Positions 40,220-48,178 of a stretch of DNA of 49,764 nucleotides are shown piece after piece (positions within the stretch are counted from its first letter, which is position 1; each line of letters begins with the position of its first letter). The notes below the pieces were generated by a model. The model saw only the letters and a list, made by a program, of their open reading frames with translations. It searched no databases and had not been told where the DNA came from. The translations under genes were made by a program, and so were the position numbers. Where the stretch lies: contig DASRHK010000039.1 in assembly GCA_035650495.1 (NCBI GenBank), positions 1 through 49,764 on the forward strand, read 5' to 3'. The stretch comes from DASRHK01 sp035650495. GTDB taxonomy: Bacteria; Pseudomonadota; Gammaproteobacteria; Nevskiales; Nevskiaceae.

Positions 40220-42021
40220 GACCAGCGGCGCAGGCACGGCCGGAGCGCCTCGATCGTGCCAGCGAAGTGCTTCGCATAGTTGCGCCAGCGCCCGATCGCG
40301 CGCGTGCTCACGGGCTGCACGACCTGCGCGTAGCTCGGCGTGGAGATGAAGCCGCGGCTGCGCGCGCTTGCCGCCGGATCGAGCATCGCGTCGCTCCACT
40401 CGACGCCGATGAACTTCGCGATCGCACGCGCGTGCGGCTCGACGTCGGCGACGAAGGCCTCGTAGCGCAGCTCCAGGCAGTTCGGCGACAGCAGGTCTGC
40501 CTGGCGATACCAGAAGTCGAAGCTGCGCGTGAAGCCGTCGGCGAGCCGATCGAGCGTGCGGCACAGGTTGGCGAAGTCCGGTGCGCGGAAGTGCTGCATG
40601 TAACACGAGAGCACGACGTCGCAGGGGTGTCGGATCACGAGCACGATCCGTGAGTGCGGGAACAGCCGCCGAATCGCGGGCAGGCGCAACAGATTGAGCG
40701 GATTCTTGTCGACGAGGCGCTGCGCGGGATCGAGCTTCACTTCGCGCGCGACCCGCGACCAGTAATCGCCGCGCACTTCTTCGAGCTGCTCGCGTGAAAG
40801 CCCGGCAAGCCCTTCCGGATAGCGCGCACCGATCCGCTGCATGCGCTCGATCGCGTTCTGCAGGAACGGCTGCTCGTCCATCGATCGGAGCTGCGGATGC
40901 GCATCGAGCATCTGCTCGAGCAGCGTCGTCCCCGAGCGCGGGAACGCGACGATGAAGATCGGGCTCTCGTCGACGCCCGGCGCGCCGGTGTGATCCCAGC
41001 GTGCCACGTCGGCAGCATCCGCGCTGAACTTCGTGATCTCGAGGGGATCGCGATCGGGCTGCTGGAAACGCGGCGCCGACTGGCGCAGGAATTCCTGCTG
41101 CGCCTCGTGCGCGCGCTCGAGCGTGGCGAAAGCCTCGTCGTAGCGGCCGAGCGCGTCGAGCGACTTCGCCAGCGGGAACAGGAGATCGGCGCGGTCGCGT
41201 GCGATCCGAGCGGCCGACAGCAGGCGTTGGTAGCGCTCGACCGCCGTTGCGTGATCGCCGCTGCGCTGCGCGAGCACGACTGCGACGCGAGCAAGGTCGT
41301 CCGCAAGATCCACGTCGTTGCTCGTCGACTTTTCGATCTGCGCGAAGTCGGCCTTCGCCTCGTCCAGCCGATTGGTGCGCTCGGCGATCTGGACCGCGCA
41401 GAGCCGCGCGCGTGGATCGGCGGGATCGCGCCGCAGCGCTTCGCGCACTGCGGCTTCCGCTTGTGTCGTGTCGCCGAGCTGCAGCCAGAGCGTCGCGATC
41501 TCCCGGAGCAGGCGGACGTCGAGTCCTTCGAGCTGATTCCACCCTTCGAGCGTCCGACGCGCGTCGTCGTTGCGCACGCAGTCGTAGCAGGCCCGCGCGA
41601 AATAAAAACGGATCTCGGCATCGCGCGGCGCGGCCTGCGCTGCACGCCCCAGCACCGCATGCGCCTCGACGTACTCGAGCCGATCGAGGTGCAGCAGGCC
41701 GAGATTGAACAGGAACGACGCGCTCGCCTCGCCGAGCTCCTGTGCCTTGCGATAGGCGCTCAGTGCGTCGGTGAGCTTCCCGCTGGCGCGCAACGCGGTG
41801 CCGAGGTTGACCCAGTGCGCGATCTGGCGCGGCTGCAGCTCGGTCAAGCGGCGGAATGCGTTCGCCGCATCACGATGCTGGTTGCGCGCGTTGTGCAGGA
41901 GCGCCTGGACGGTGAGCGCATCCACGTCGCGCGGCGTGCGCTTGAGGACCGCGGCCGCCAGGCGCTCGGCGCGATCCAGATCGCCGGCGCGCAGCGCAGC
42001 CACTGCCTCGGCCGCGCTCAT
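40207..42021 (-). CDS. TPR-sulfotransferase (tyrosylprotein-sulfotransferase-like)
   Basis: 604 residues: about eight TPR units (residues 1-310, e.g. DALSAYRKAQELGEASASFLFN) and a sulfotransferase domain (353-604) with the 5'-phosphosulfate loop PIFIVAFPRSGTTLLEQMLD (354-373), the DEQPFLQN acceptor region (382-389), and VIRHPCDVVLSCYMQHF as the 3'-phosphate motif. The FPRSGTTLLEQMLDAHP text resembles tyrosylprotein sulfotransferases and RaxST, which sulfate peptide tyrosines, so a peptide or protein substrate is plausible. A terminator and 67 bases separate it from the receptor-2 gene upstream on the same strand. Confidence 0.88.
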   Translation of the reverse strand: MSAAEAVAALRAGDLDRAERLAAAVLKRTPRDVDALTVQALLHNARNQHRDAANAFRRLTELQPRQIAHWVNLGTALRASGKLTDALSAYRKAQELGEASASFLFNLGLLHLDRLEYVEAHAVLGRAAQAAPRDAEIRFYFARACYDCVRNDDARRTLEGWNQLEGLDVRLLREIATLWLQLGDTTQAEAAVREALRRDPADPRARLCAVQIAERTNRLDEAKADFAQIEKSTSNDVDLADDLARVAVVLAQRSGDHATAVERYQRLLSAARIARDRADLLFPLAKSLDALGRYDEAFATLERAHEAQQEFLRQSAPRFQQPDRDPLEITKFSADAADVARWDHTGAPGVDESPIFIVAFPRSGTTLLEQMLDAHPQLRSMDEQPFLQNAIERMQRIGARYPEGLAGLSREQLEEVRGDYWSRVAREVKLDPAQRLVDKNPLNLLRLPAIRRLFPHSRIVLVIRHPCDVVLSCYMQHFRAPDFANLCRTLDRLADGFTRSFDFWYRQADLLSPNCLELRYEAFVADVEPHARAIAKFIGVEWSDAMLDPAASARSRGFISTPSYAQVVQPVSTRAIGRWRNYAKHFAGTIEALRPCLRRWSYEA

Positions 42022-42030
42022 TGCGCGCGA

Positions 42031-42067
42031 CCCAAAAGAAACGGCCGCGGAAGTGATCCGCGGCCGT
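42031..42067 (-). terminator. intrinsic terminator of TonB receptor 2
   Basis: Perfect 11-bp stem (42041-42051 with 42057-42067; ACGGCCGCGGA) with a five-base loop, followed on the minus strand by TTCTTTTGGG. It lies between receptor 2 and the TPR-sulfotransferase gene, 19 bases before the latter's ATG, so the sulfotransferase may depend on read-through or on its own promoter. Confidence 0.75.
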
Positions 42068-42088
42068 CGATGGAGCGACTGCTATCGA

Positions 42089-44932
42089 TCAAAAGCGCTG
42101 CGTCAGCCTCAGCCAGTAGTAGCGGCCGACCGTGTCGAACGTCTGCACGTCGGTGTTGGCGTTGATGACGTTGTTCTGGAACATGATCTTCGGCGTCGCG
42201 TCGGTGACATTGTCGATGCCCAGCGCCAGCCGGGTCTTCGTCGGCGCGAAGGTGTAGCCCAGCTCCAGGTTCGTATAGAACGTGTCGCTGTAATGGACGT
42301 TGATGCCCGGGATCACCGCGTCCGCGTCGTCGATGTGATACGAGCCGATCCAGCGCTCGGTCAGGAGGAAGTCCGCCCCGAAGCCTTCCCAGCCCACGGT
42401 CCCGATGCCGTGCCACTTCGGATACGTGCCGAACTGCCGGATGAACGTGCTCGCCACCTCGATGTCCGCGGCGCCCGGCTCCGGCGCAACCGTGAACTTG
42501 TGCTGGTAGGTCACGTCCACGCCCGCGGTGAAGCGGCCGAAGTCGAACCGCTTGGTGCGGTACTTGACGCCCGCATCCACGCCCTGCGACGTCAGCGTGC
42601 CGAGGTTGAACGCCGGCGCGTCGACGAAGCCGGTGCCCGACAGGTTTCCGTCCGGCGCACGATGCAGCAGGCTGCACAGCCTCGGATCGCCGGTCTGGAA
42701 GCACACGCTCGCGCTGATGTTCGGGTCGAGACCGGTCGCAACGTCACCTACGTCGAACAGGTAGTTGTTGAGCTTGTAGTGCCAGAAGTCGACGGTCGAC
42801 GAGAAGCCCGGCAGCAGGCTCGAGTCGTAGACGAAGCCGAACGTCACCACGTTGCCCTTCTCCGATACCAGGTTCGGGTTGCCTTGAACGACCGACGTGA
42901 TCTGCGACGTCGCCTGGCGGAAAGTGCCATCGCGCGGCACGCCCTGGCAGGCCAGATCGTGATTCGGATCCGTTCCCACCGGCTCGTCGATGAACGTGCA
43001 GGGGTCGCGGAAGGTTGGATTGCTGACCTTCTGCGGCAGGAACTGGTCCTCGATGTTCGGGATGCGGTACACCGTCGCGAAGTTGCTGCGGATCAGCAGG
43101 TCGCCGATCGGCCGGTATTCCAGCGCCACCGTCACCGTGTTGTTATGGCCGAAGTTCTTGTAGGTCGAGAAGCGATCGCCGAGGCTGACGTTCAGCGACT
43201 TGACCGCGGTTACGTTCGCGAGGATCGGGAAGAAGAACTCTGCGTAGACGTCCGTGCCTTGGATGTGCCCGTCGGCAGCGGTCGTGCACGCTTCCTGCGA
43301 CAGTCCGCAGGTGAGGTTCGGGAAGGTCAGCGGATTGAGCTGCGCCTTGGAATCCACCTCACCCCTGAGCACCTCCTCGCGCGTGTTCACTCCAGCCGCC
43401 AGGCTGGCGTTGCCGCCGGCCATCGGGAAGAGATCGCCGGAAACGTTGAAGTCCGTCGTGGTCAGCTGGCGAACGGTCGAGTTCTCGGCGCCGACGAGCA
43501 GGCTGTTGAAGACATCCGTCGCCGTGTCGAGGTTGAACAGGTTGAGGCAATTGCTGCCGCAGTCAGCAGCCAGCGCCGCTTCCAGCTTCGCCGAATCGAG
43601 ATAGCCCTTTTCATTCTGCTTGCGATCGATGCGACCGTAGCCGACATGCGCCTCCCAGTGCCAGCCGGTGTCGAACAGGCCGCCCTTCAGGCCGAGGTTG
43701 ATCTGGTCCGTGAGCACCTGCCAGCCGAAGAAGCGATTGCCGCCGGAGACGAAGCGCGTCAGCATTTCATTGCCGTTGGGCCCGAACTCGACGCCGAAGA
43801 TGTTGAAGGGGTTGTCGGTCGGGACCGTCGTGTTGTCCGCCTGTGCGTCGAAAGGCAGCGGCGCGATCTGCGAGTTCGATTTCGTCGTGTTGTGGAAGAA
43901 CTCGGTGAACAGCGTCACGTAGCTATTGATGTCATAGCTGGCGGACGCGAACATGCCGTAGCGCTGCTGTGGCGTCACGATGACGTTGCCGACCGCTTGG
44001 TAGTTGAACGCGAACTGCGCGCCGGAATAGCAGGTGTAATCGCCGAGCGCGGTGCCTTCGGCACCCGGCTTGCGCGCGACGGAGATGTTGCCGCCGCTGA
44101 CGTTGCAGCCGTAGAACTCGCCAAAGGTCTGGCCGGTGCCAGGTGCCGTCGCATCCGCGGGCAGGAACATGCGGCCCTGCGGGTTGCGCGACGATCCGGC
44201 CGCCTGGACCTGACCGCTGTACAGATAGAGGGCCGTGCCGGAGAATTCGCGCGCACCCGCCGAGATCAGATCCTGCTCGTTATAGGTCAAGCCGATCGTG
44301 GCGTGACCCTTATCGCCCGACAGGCCATACGCGACGCTGAAATCGCGGCGCCGGCCGTCGTGCTTGCTCGACATGCCGAGGTCGGCGATGAAGTCGCCGT
44401 CGCGCTTGTCCTTCTGCGTGATGATGTTGACGACGCCGGCGATGGCGTCGGAGCCGTAGATCGCGGACGCGCCTTCCTTCAGGATCTCGACGCGCTCGAC
44501 GACGTTGATCGGGACCGCGTTGACGTCCTGCGTGACCATGCGATGGCCATCGAGCAGGATCAGCGTGCGGGGAACACCGAGGCCGCGCAGCGAGACGTTG
44601 GTGTCGCCGGTGCCGCCGCCGTTGTTGACTTGAGGATTGGTGGTCGTCGCGTCACCCACCATCGCGGGTGCGCGCTGGATCAGCTGGCCGAGCGTCTGCA
44701 CGCCGGTGCGCTCGATCGCTTGGCGATCCAGGGTGTAAACGGGGTTCGCGGTTTCGACGTCGACGCGCTTGATGCGCGTGCCGGTCACTTCGACTTTCTC
44801 GAGCGTGGTGGCCGAGCTTCCGGCGCCTGCGCCCTCCTCTGCGTGAACCGGAGCGGCTGCGACACCGGCTCCCGCGACGCACGCCATCTTGACGGCAAGC
44901 CGCAGCCTGCCCTCCGCACTCAGCTTCGCCAT
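42089..44932 (-). CDS. TonB-dependent outer-membrane receptor 2
   Basis: 947 residues: signal peptide (to about residue 31, APVHA), plug starting TLEKVEVTGTRIKRVDVETA with GVQTLGQLIQRAPAM, a Gly/Asn-rich NNGGGTGDTNVSLRGLG stretch and GASAIYGSDAIAGVVNIITQ; the barrel ends ..YYWLRLTQRF with the terminal Phe used by the BAM machinery. It closely resembles receptor 3, so the two are probably tandem duplicates. The leader is about 77 nt from a promoter of the shared type. The TPR-sulfotransferase gene follows on the same strand beyond a terminator. Confidence 0.93.
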   Translation of the reverse strand: MAKLSAEGRLRLAVKMACVAGAGVAAAPVHAEEGAGAGSSATTLEKVEVTGTRIKRVDVETANPVYTLDRQAIERTGVQTLGQLIQRAPAMVGDATTTNPQVNNGGGTGDTNVSLRGLGVPRTLILLDGHRMVTQDVNAVPINVVERVEILKEGASAIYGSDAIAGVVNIITQKDKRDGDFIADLGMSSKHDGRRRDFSVAYGLSGDKGHATIGLTYNEQDLISAGAREFSGTALYLYSGQVQAAGSSRNPQGRMFLPADATAPGTGQTFGEFYGCNVSGGNISVARKPGAEGTALGDYTCYSGAQFAFNYQAVGNVIVTPQQRYGMFASASYDINSYVTLFTEFFHNTTKSNSQIAPLPFDAQADNTTVPTDNPFNIFGVEFGPNGNEMLTRFVSGGNRFFGWQVLTDQINLGLKGGLFDTGWHWEAHVGYGRIDRKQNEKGYLDSAKLEAALAADCGSNCLNLFNLDTATDVFNSLLVGAENSTVRQLTTTDFNVSGDLFPMAGGNASLAAGVNTREEVLRGEVDSKAQLNPLTFPNLTCGLSQEACTTAADGHIQGTDVYAEFFFPILANVTAVKSLNVSLGDRFSTYKNFGHNNTVTVALEYRPIGDLLIRSNFATVYRIPNIEDQFLPQKVSNPTFRDPCTFIDEPVGTDPNHDLACQGVPRDGTFRQATSQITSVVQGNPNLVSEKGNVVTFGFVYDSSLLPGFSSTVDFWHYKLNNYLFDVGDVATGLDPNISASVCFQTGDPRLCSLLHRAPDGNLSGTGFVDAPAFNLGTLTSQGVDAGVKYRTKRFDFGRFTAGVDVTYQHKFTVAPEPGAADIEVASTFIRQFGTYPKWHGIGTVGWEGFGADFLLTERWIGSYHIDDADAVIPGINVHYSDTFYTNLELGYTFAPTKTRLALGIDNVTDATPKIMFQNNVINANTDVQTFDTVGRYYWLRLTQRF

Positions 44933-45015
44933 GCTGCACTCCCCTTGTTATCTGGACCCCGGCCTCAATGCCGCGACTCCTCGCAGCAATGAGGAACGCC
45001 CCTTCTTGGACCCTG

Positions 45016-45044
45016 AGATTAGTCACGGCGTCATGGAATTGCAA
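45016..45044 (-). promoter_or_regulatory. promoter of TonB receptor 2
   Basis: -35 TTGCAA (45044-45039), 17-bp spacer, -10 TAATCT (45021-45016) followed by C; same design as receptors 1 and 3. Confidence 0.6.
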
Positions 45045-45077
45045 CCTGTTTCTCGTGCGAATTTGCCGCGCCAAAAC

Positions 45078-45103
45078 GAAAAGGGGCCTTTCGGCCCCTT
45101 TTC
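45078..45103. terminator. bidirectional terminator after TonB receptor 3
   Basis: Perfect 11-bp stem GAAAAGGGGCC / GGCCCCTTTTC with a TTTC loop (45078-45103). T-runs follow in both directions, but the neighbour that needs it is receptor 3, ending at 45122 on the minus strand. The 189-base gap 44933-45121 also holds the receptor-2 promoter. Confidence 0.85.
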
Positions 45104-45121
45104 CTTGCTGCGGCGTGCAGC

Positions 45122-48052
45122 CTATTTGAAGAGGTATTTCACCTTGCCGTAGAAGCTGCGGCCTTCGACGCGATACGCGCCTGTGTCGACCGCGCCGTTC
45201 AAGCCGCCGACGATCGTCGGCGAGCTCTCGTTGAACAGATCGTTGATGCCGAGCGTGAACGTGGTGCGGATCGCCTTGAGGTTGTAGCTCGCCGAGACGT
45301 CGACGTAATCCGCGAAGCCGATGCGGTGCTTGCAGCGGATCTGCGCGGTGCCGTCGGCGCTCGAGACGACGTCGGAGGTCGCGCCATCGCACTCGCCGTT
45401 GTCGCCGAGGTCGATCGCCGAGAGCTGGAAGTGCTCGAAGTAGCTCGAGCCCTCGGTCTGCGGACCGATCAGGTAGTTGTTGAGCGTCGCGCTCCACGGG
45501 CCCTGGTTCCAGAACACGTACGCCATCGAGCGCCAGCGCGGGAAGCTGCCGCCGAACACGTTCGGGTCGTACTCGCCCGCAGCCTTCACTTCGGAGACCA
45601 GCTGGCCGCCTTCGAGCGCGCGATAGTCGAACTTCTCGAGATACGTCGTATCGGCGCCGACGACGTAGCTGCCGAGGTTCATGTCGAACAGGTTGACGTT
45701 CGGGTACGACAGACGGAAACCGATGTCGAGACCTTGCGTGACGAACGAGCCAACGTTGTGGTTCGGCTCGAGGCCGCCCGAAACCTGGCCGTCCGGACCG
45801 CGCACGATGTTCTCGCACAGCACGCCATGGTTGTAGCAGGCGTTGAGCGACGTCTGGATGCCGAGCGACTCGATCGCGTTGTCGATCGAGTAGCGCCAGT
45901 AGTCGAGCTCGAGCGTCAGCGGCGAGTAGAACGAAGGGTTGAACACGAGGCCGACGTCGGCCGCGTAGCCCTTCTCCGGCTGCAGGTTCGCGTTGCTGGT
46001 GAGCGTCGTGCTCGCCTGGATGTTGCCCTGCTCGAAGCTGCCGTCGGTCGGAACGTTCTGGCACGCCGGATTCGGCGCGGTCGCGCCGTTGCAGGGATCC
46101 GTGTAGGTCGGCGCGTTCTGCGCCGGGCCGCTGTACAGGTCGAGGATGGTCGGCGCGCGGAAGACGTCGGTGTAGGTGCCGCGCACGAGCAGGTCGGCGT
46201 ACGGACGATACTCGAGGCCGTACTTCGCGTTGGTCGTGCTGCCGAACTTCGAGAAGCCCGACCAGCGCACGCCGAGCGACGTCGACAGCGAGTGCACGAG
46301 GAACATGTCGTTGAGGATCGGCACGTTCAGCTCGCCGTACACCTCGCGCACGTTCGTCGTGCCGGCGGTCGGGCCGGAGTTGTTCTCGGACAGATGGCCT
46401 TCCTGCGCGAGCGCGTCGGGCGAGAACGTCAGCGCCTCGGTGCGGTACTCGAAGCCCATCGCGGCGCCGAGCGGACCCGCCGGGAGCTGGAAGAGGTCGC
46501 CGGTGATGTTCGCCGCGAACTGCTTCAACTCGTCGTTCTGCCGATCGTGCGTCGTCACCGCGAGGCTCGAGATGTTCGCGCCCTCGGTGCCGAGGATGTT
46601 GACCGGCGTGCAGTTCGGGATCACGTAGCTGCCCTGGACGCCGCAGGTGGGACCGTTCACCGGATCGTTGAACGACGGGCCGAGCTGCTGCTCGAGCTGG
46701 CTGAAGTTCAGGAAGCCGTACTGCTGGCTCGTCTGCAGGATGCGGCCGTAGGACACGTAGCTCGACCAGGAGAAGCGATCGAGCAGCAGGCCCTTCAGGC
46801 CGGCGGTCGCCTGGTAGGTGTCGGTGTCGTACTGCTGCACGCGATCACCCGCGAGGCTCGCGCGCAGCGCATAGGTGTGGATGTCCTGGTGGAACGGGTT
46901 GTACATGCTCTGGCCCGAGATGATCACCTCGTGCCCGAAGATCGCGTAGTTGGTGCCGTTGTCGAACGGCTCCGGCGCGAGCTGCGCGTTGGCCTTGGTG
47001 TTGTTCCAGAAGCCGTTGAAGAAGAACTTGAGCCCGTAGTCGAGATTCTGGTTCGCGAGCGCGAAGAAATTCATGCGACGCGACGGCGTCAGCGCGAGGT
47101 TCTCGGGCTGGAAGTTGTAGCGATCGGTGTCGCCCGTGCCGAAATTGTTCACGTAGCAGCGGAAGTCGCCCGTCGACGATCCCGTGGTGCCGGTCTTGCG
47201 CGTGACGCTCGCGCAGTCCTGGCCGGAATCGACGAAGAAGCGGCCGGTCGGTCCGCGCGACGAGGTGCCGAAGTTCGGCGTCGGCTCGTTGAACAGATAG
47301 CCAAACGGCGCCGACGTCGAGATGCGATCGGCGGAGCGGATCTCGTCCTGGCGGTTGTAGTTCATGCCGAACACGATGTTGCCGGCGCCCGTGGAATTGC
47401 CCCACGTCATGCTGCCGTTGTACATGGCGCCGTCGGCTTCCTGCGATTTGCCCCACTCGCCTTCGACTTCACCGCCGCTGTAGTTCTTGCGCGTGATGAA
47501 GTTGACCACGCCGCCGATCGCGTCGGAGCCGTAGATCGCCGAAGCACCCTGCTTCAGGATCTCGATGCGCTCGATCATGTTCGCGGGCAGCGCGTTGACG
47601 TCGGTCGAGCCGGCGTTCGCGGAGGCCGCCGCGATGATGCGCACGCCATCGAGCAGCACCAGCGTGCGCGAGGACGTCAGGCCGCGCAGCGACACGTCGG
47701 CCTTGCCGGTGCCGCCGCCGTTGTTGACCTGCGTGTTGGTGACCACGCCGGTGACCACCGGCGTCGACTGCAGGAGCTCGCCGAGCGTCGCGGCGCCGGT
47801 CGACTCGATCGTCTTGCGATCGATGGTGAACACCGGGTTGGAGGTCTCGATGTCGACGCGCTTGATGCGCGATCCGGTCACCTCGACCTTCTCCAGCTCG
47901 GTCGCCGGCGGCTGCGCATTGCCCTGCGCGTCGGCGGTTGGCGCTGCGGCTTCCTGTGCCTGTGCGCTGAACGAGCCGCACGCCATCGCCGCGGCGCAAA
48001 TCACGGACCAAAACGACGCCCGCAGCGGAACTCCTGCTCCTGACATTGCCAT
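45122..48052 (-). CDS. TonB-dependent outer-membrane receptor 3
   Basis: 976 residues: signal peptide (MAMSGAGVP..SFSAQAQ), plug with ELEKVEVTGSRIKRVDIETS, GAATLGELLQSTPVV, NNGGGTGKADVSLRGL and GASAIYGSDAIGGVVNFITRK, then barrel. The protein ends ..KVKYLFK, with Lys after the usual terminal Phe. N-terminal plug text is very close to receptor 2 (e.g. LEKVEVTG[ST]RIKRVD[VI]ET), so they are likely paralogues. GGGGGA precedes ATG 48052 by four bases; the ATG at 48046 is an alternative. Promoter 48131-48159, leader about 72 nt. purL lies upstream on the same strand. Confidence 0.93.
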   Translation of the reverse strand: MAMSGAGVPLRASFWSVICAAAMACGSFSAQAQEAAAPTADAQGNAQPPATELEKVEVTGSRIKRVDIETSNPVFTIDRKTIESTGAATLGELLQSTPVVTGVVTNTQVNNGGGTGKADVSLRGLTSSRTLVLLDGVRIIAAASANAGSTDVNALPANMIERIEILKQGASAIYGSDAIGGVVNFITRKNYSGGEVEGEWGKSQEADGAMYNGSMTWGNSTGAGNIVFGMNYNRQDEIRSADRISTSAPFGYLFNEPTPNFGTSSRGPTGRFFVDSGQDCASVTRKTGTTGSSTGDFRCYVNNFGTGDTDRYNFQPENLALTPSRRMNFFALANQNLDYGLKFFFNGFWNNTKANAQLAPEPFDNGTNYAIFGHEVIISGQSMYNPFHQDIHTYALRASLAGDRVQQYDTDTYQATAGLKGLLLDRFSWSSYVSYGRILQTSQQYGFLNFSQLEQQLGPSFNDPVNGPTCGVQGSYVIPNCTPVNILGTEGANISSLAVTTHDRQNDELKQFAANITGDLFQLPAGPLGAAMGFEYRTEALTFSPDALAQEGHLSENNSGPTAGTTNVREVYGELNVPILNDMFLVHSLSTSLGVRWSGFSKFGSTTNAKYGLEYRPYADLLVRGTYTDVFRAPTILDLYSGPAQNAPTYTDPCNGATAPNPACQNVPTDGSFEQGNIQASTTLTSNANLQPEKGYAADVGLVFNPSFYSPLTLELDYWRYSIDNAIESLGIQTSLNACYNHGVLCENIVRGPDGQVSGGLEPNHNVGSFVTQGLDIGFRLSYPNVNLFDMNLGSYVVGADTTYLEKFDYRALEGGQLVSEVKAAGEYDPNVFGGSFPRWRSMAYVFWNQGPWSATLNNYLIGPQTEGSSYFEHFQLSAIDLGDNGECDGATSDVVSSADGTAQIRCKHRIGFADYVDVSASYNLKAIRTTFTLGINDLFNESSPTIVGGLNGAVDTGAYRVEGRSFYGKVKYLFK

Positions 48053-48130
48053 TGATTCCCCCGATTGATCGATGTGCTGCGGCTGCTGCTTCCGGCTCGA
48101 ATCCGGAGTGGTGCCGCATGCAAGCCGCAG

Positions 48131-48159
48131 AGATTAAGGGGCGCCGGGAGGCAATGCAA
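48131..48159 (-). promoter_or_regulatory. promoter of TonB receptor 3
   Basis: -35 TTGCAT (48159-48154), 17-bp spacer, -10 TAATCT (48136-48131) followed by C. It lies in the 126 bases between purL and the receptor gene. A weak five-pair GC hairpin (48165-48178, no T-run) lies between it and the purL stop. Confidence 0.6.
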
Positions 48160-48178
48160 TCCCGCCCCGCGCCCGGGG

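Noticed and set aside
41771..44992. Plus-strand frame of 1073 codons opposite receptor 2 and the TPR-sulfotransferase
   Set aside because: It covers two well supported minus-strand genes and the terminator between them; no recognisable protein features.
44889..45152. 87-codon plus-strand frame across the receptor 2/3 gap, considered as a modified-peptide precursor
   Set aside because: It runs through the receptor-2 promoter and the terminator hairpin and into both neighbouring genes; no leader-core pattern or ribosome binding site.
45326..48043. Plus-strand frame of 905 codons opposite receptor 3
   Set aside because: Shadow of the receptor gene; repetitive Arg/Val/Glu composition only.
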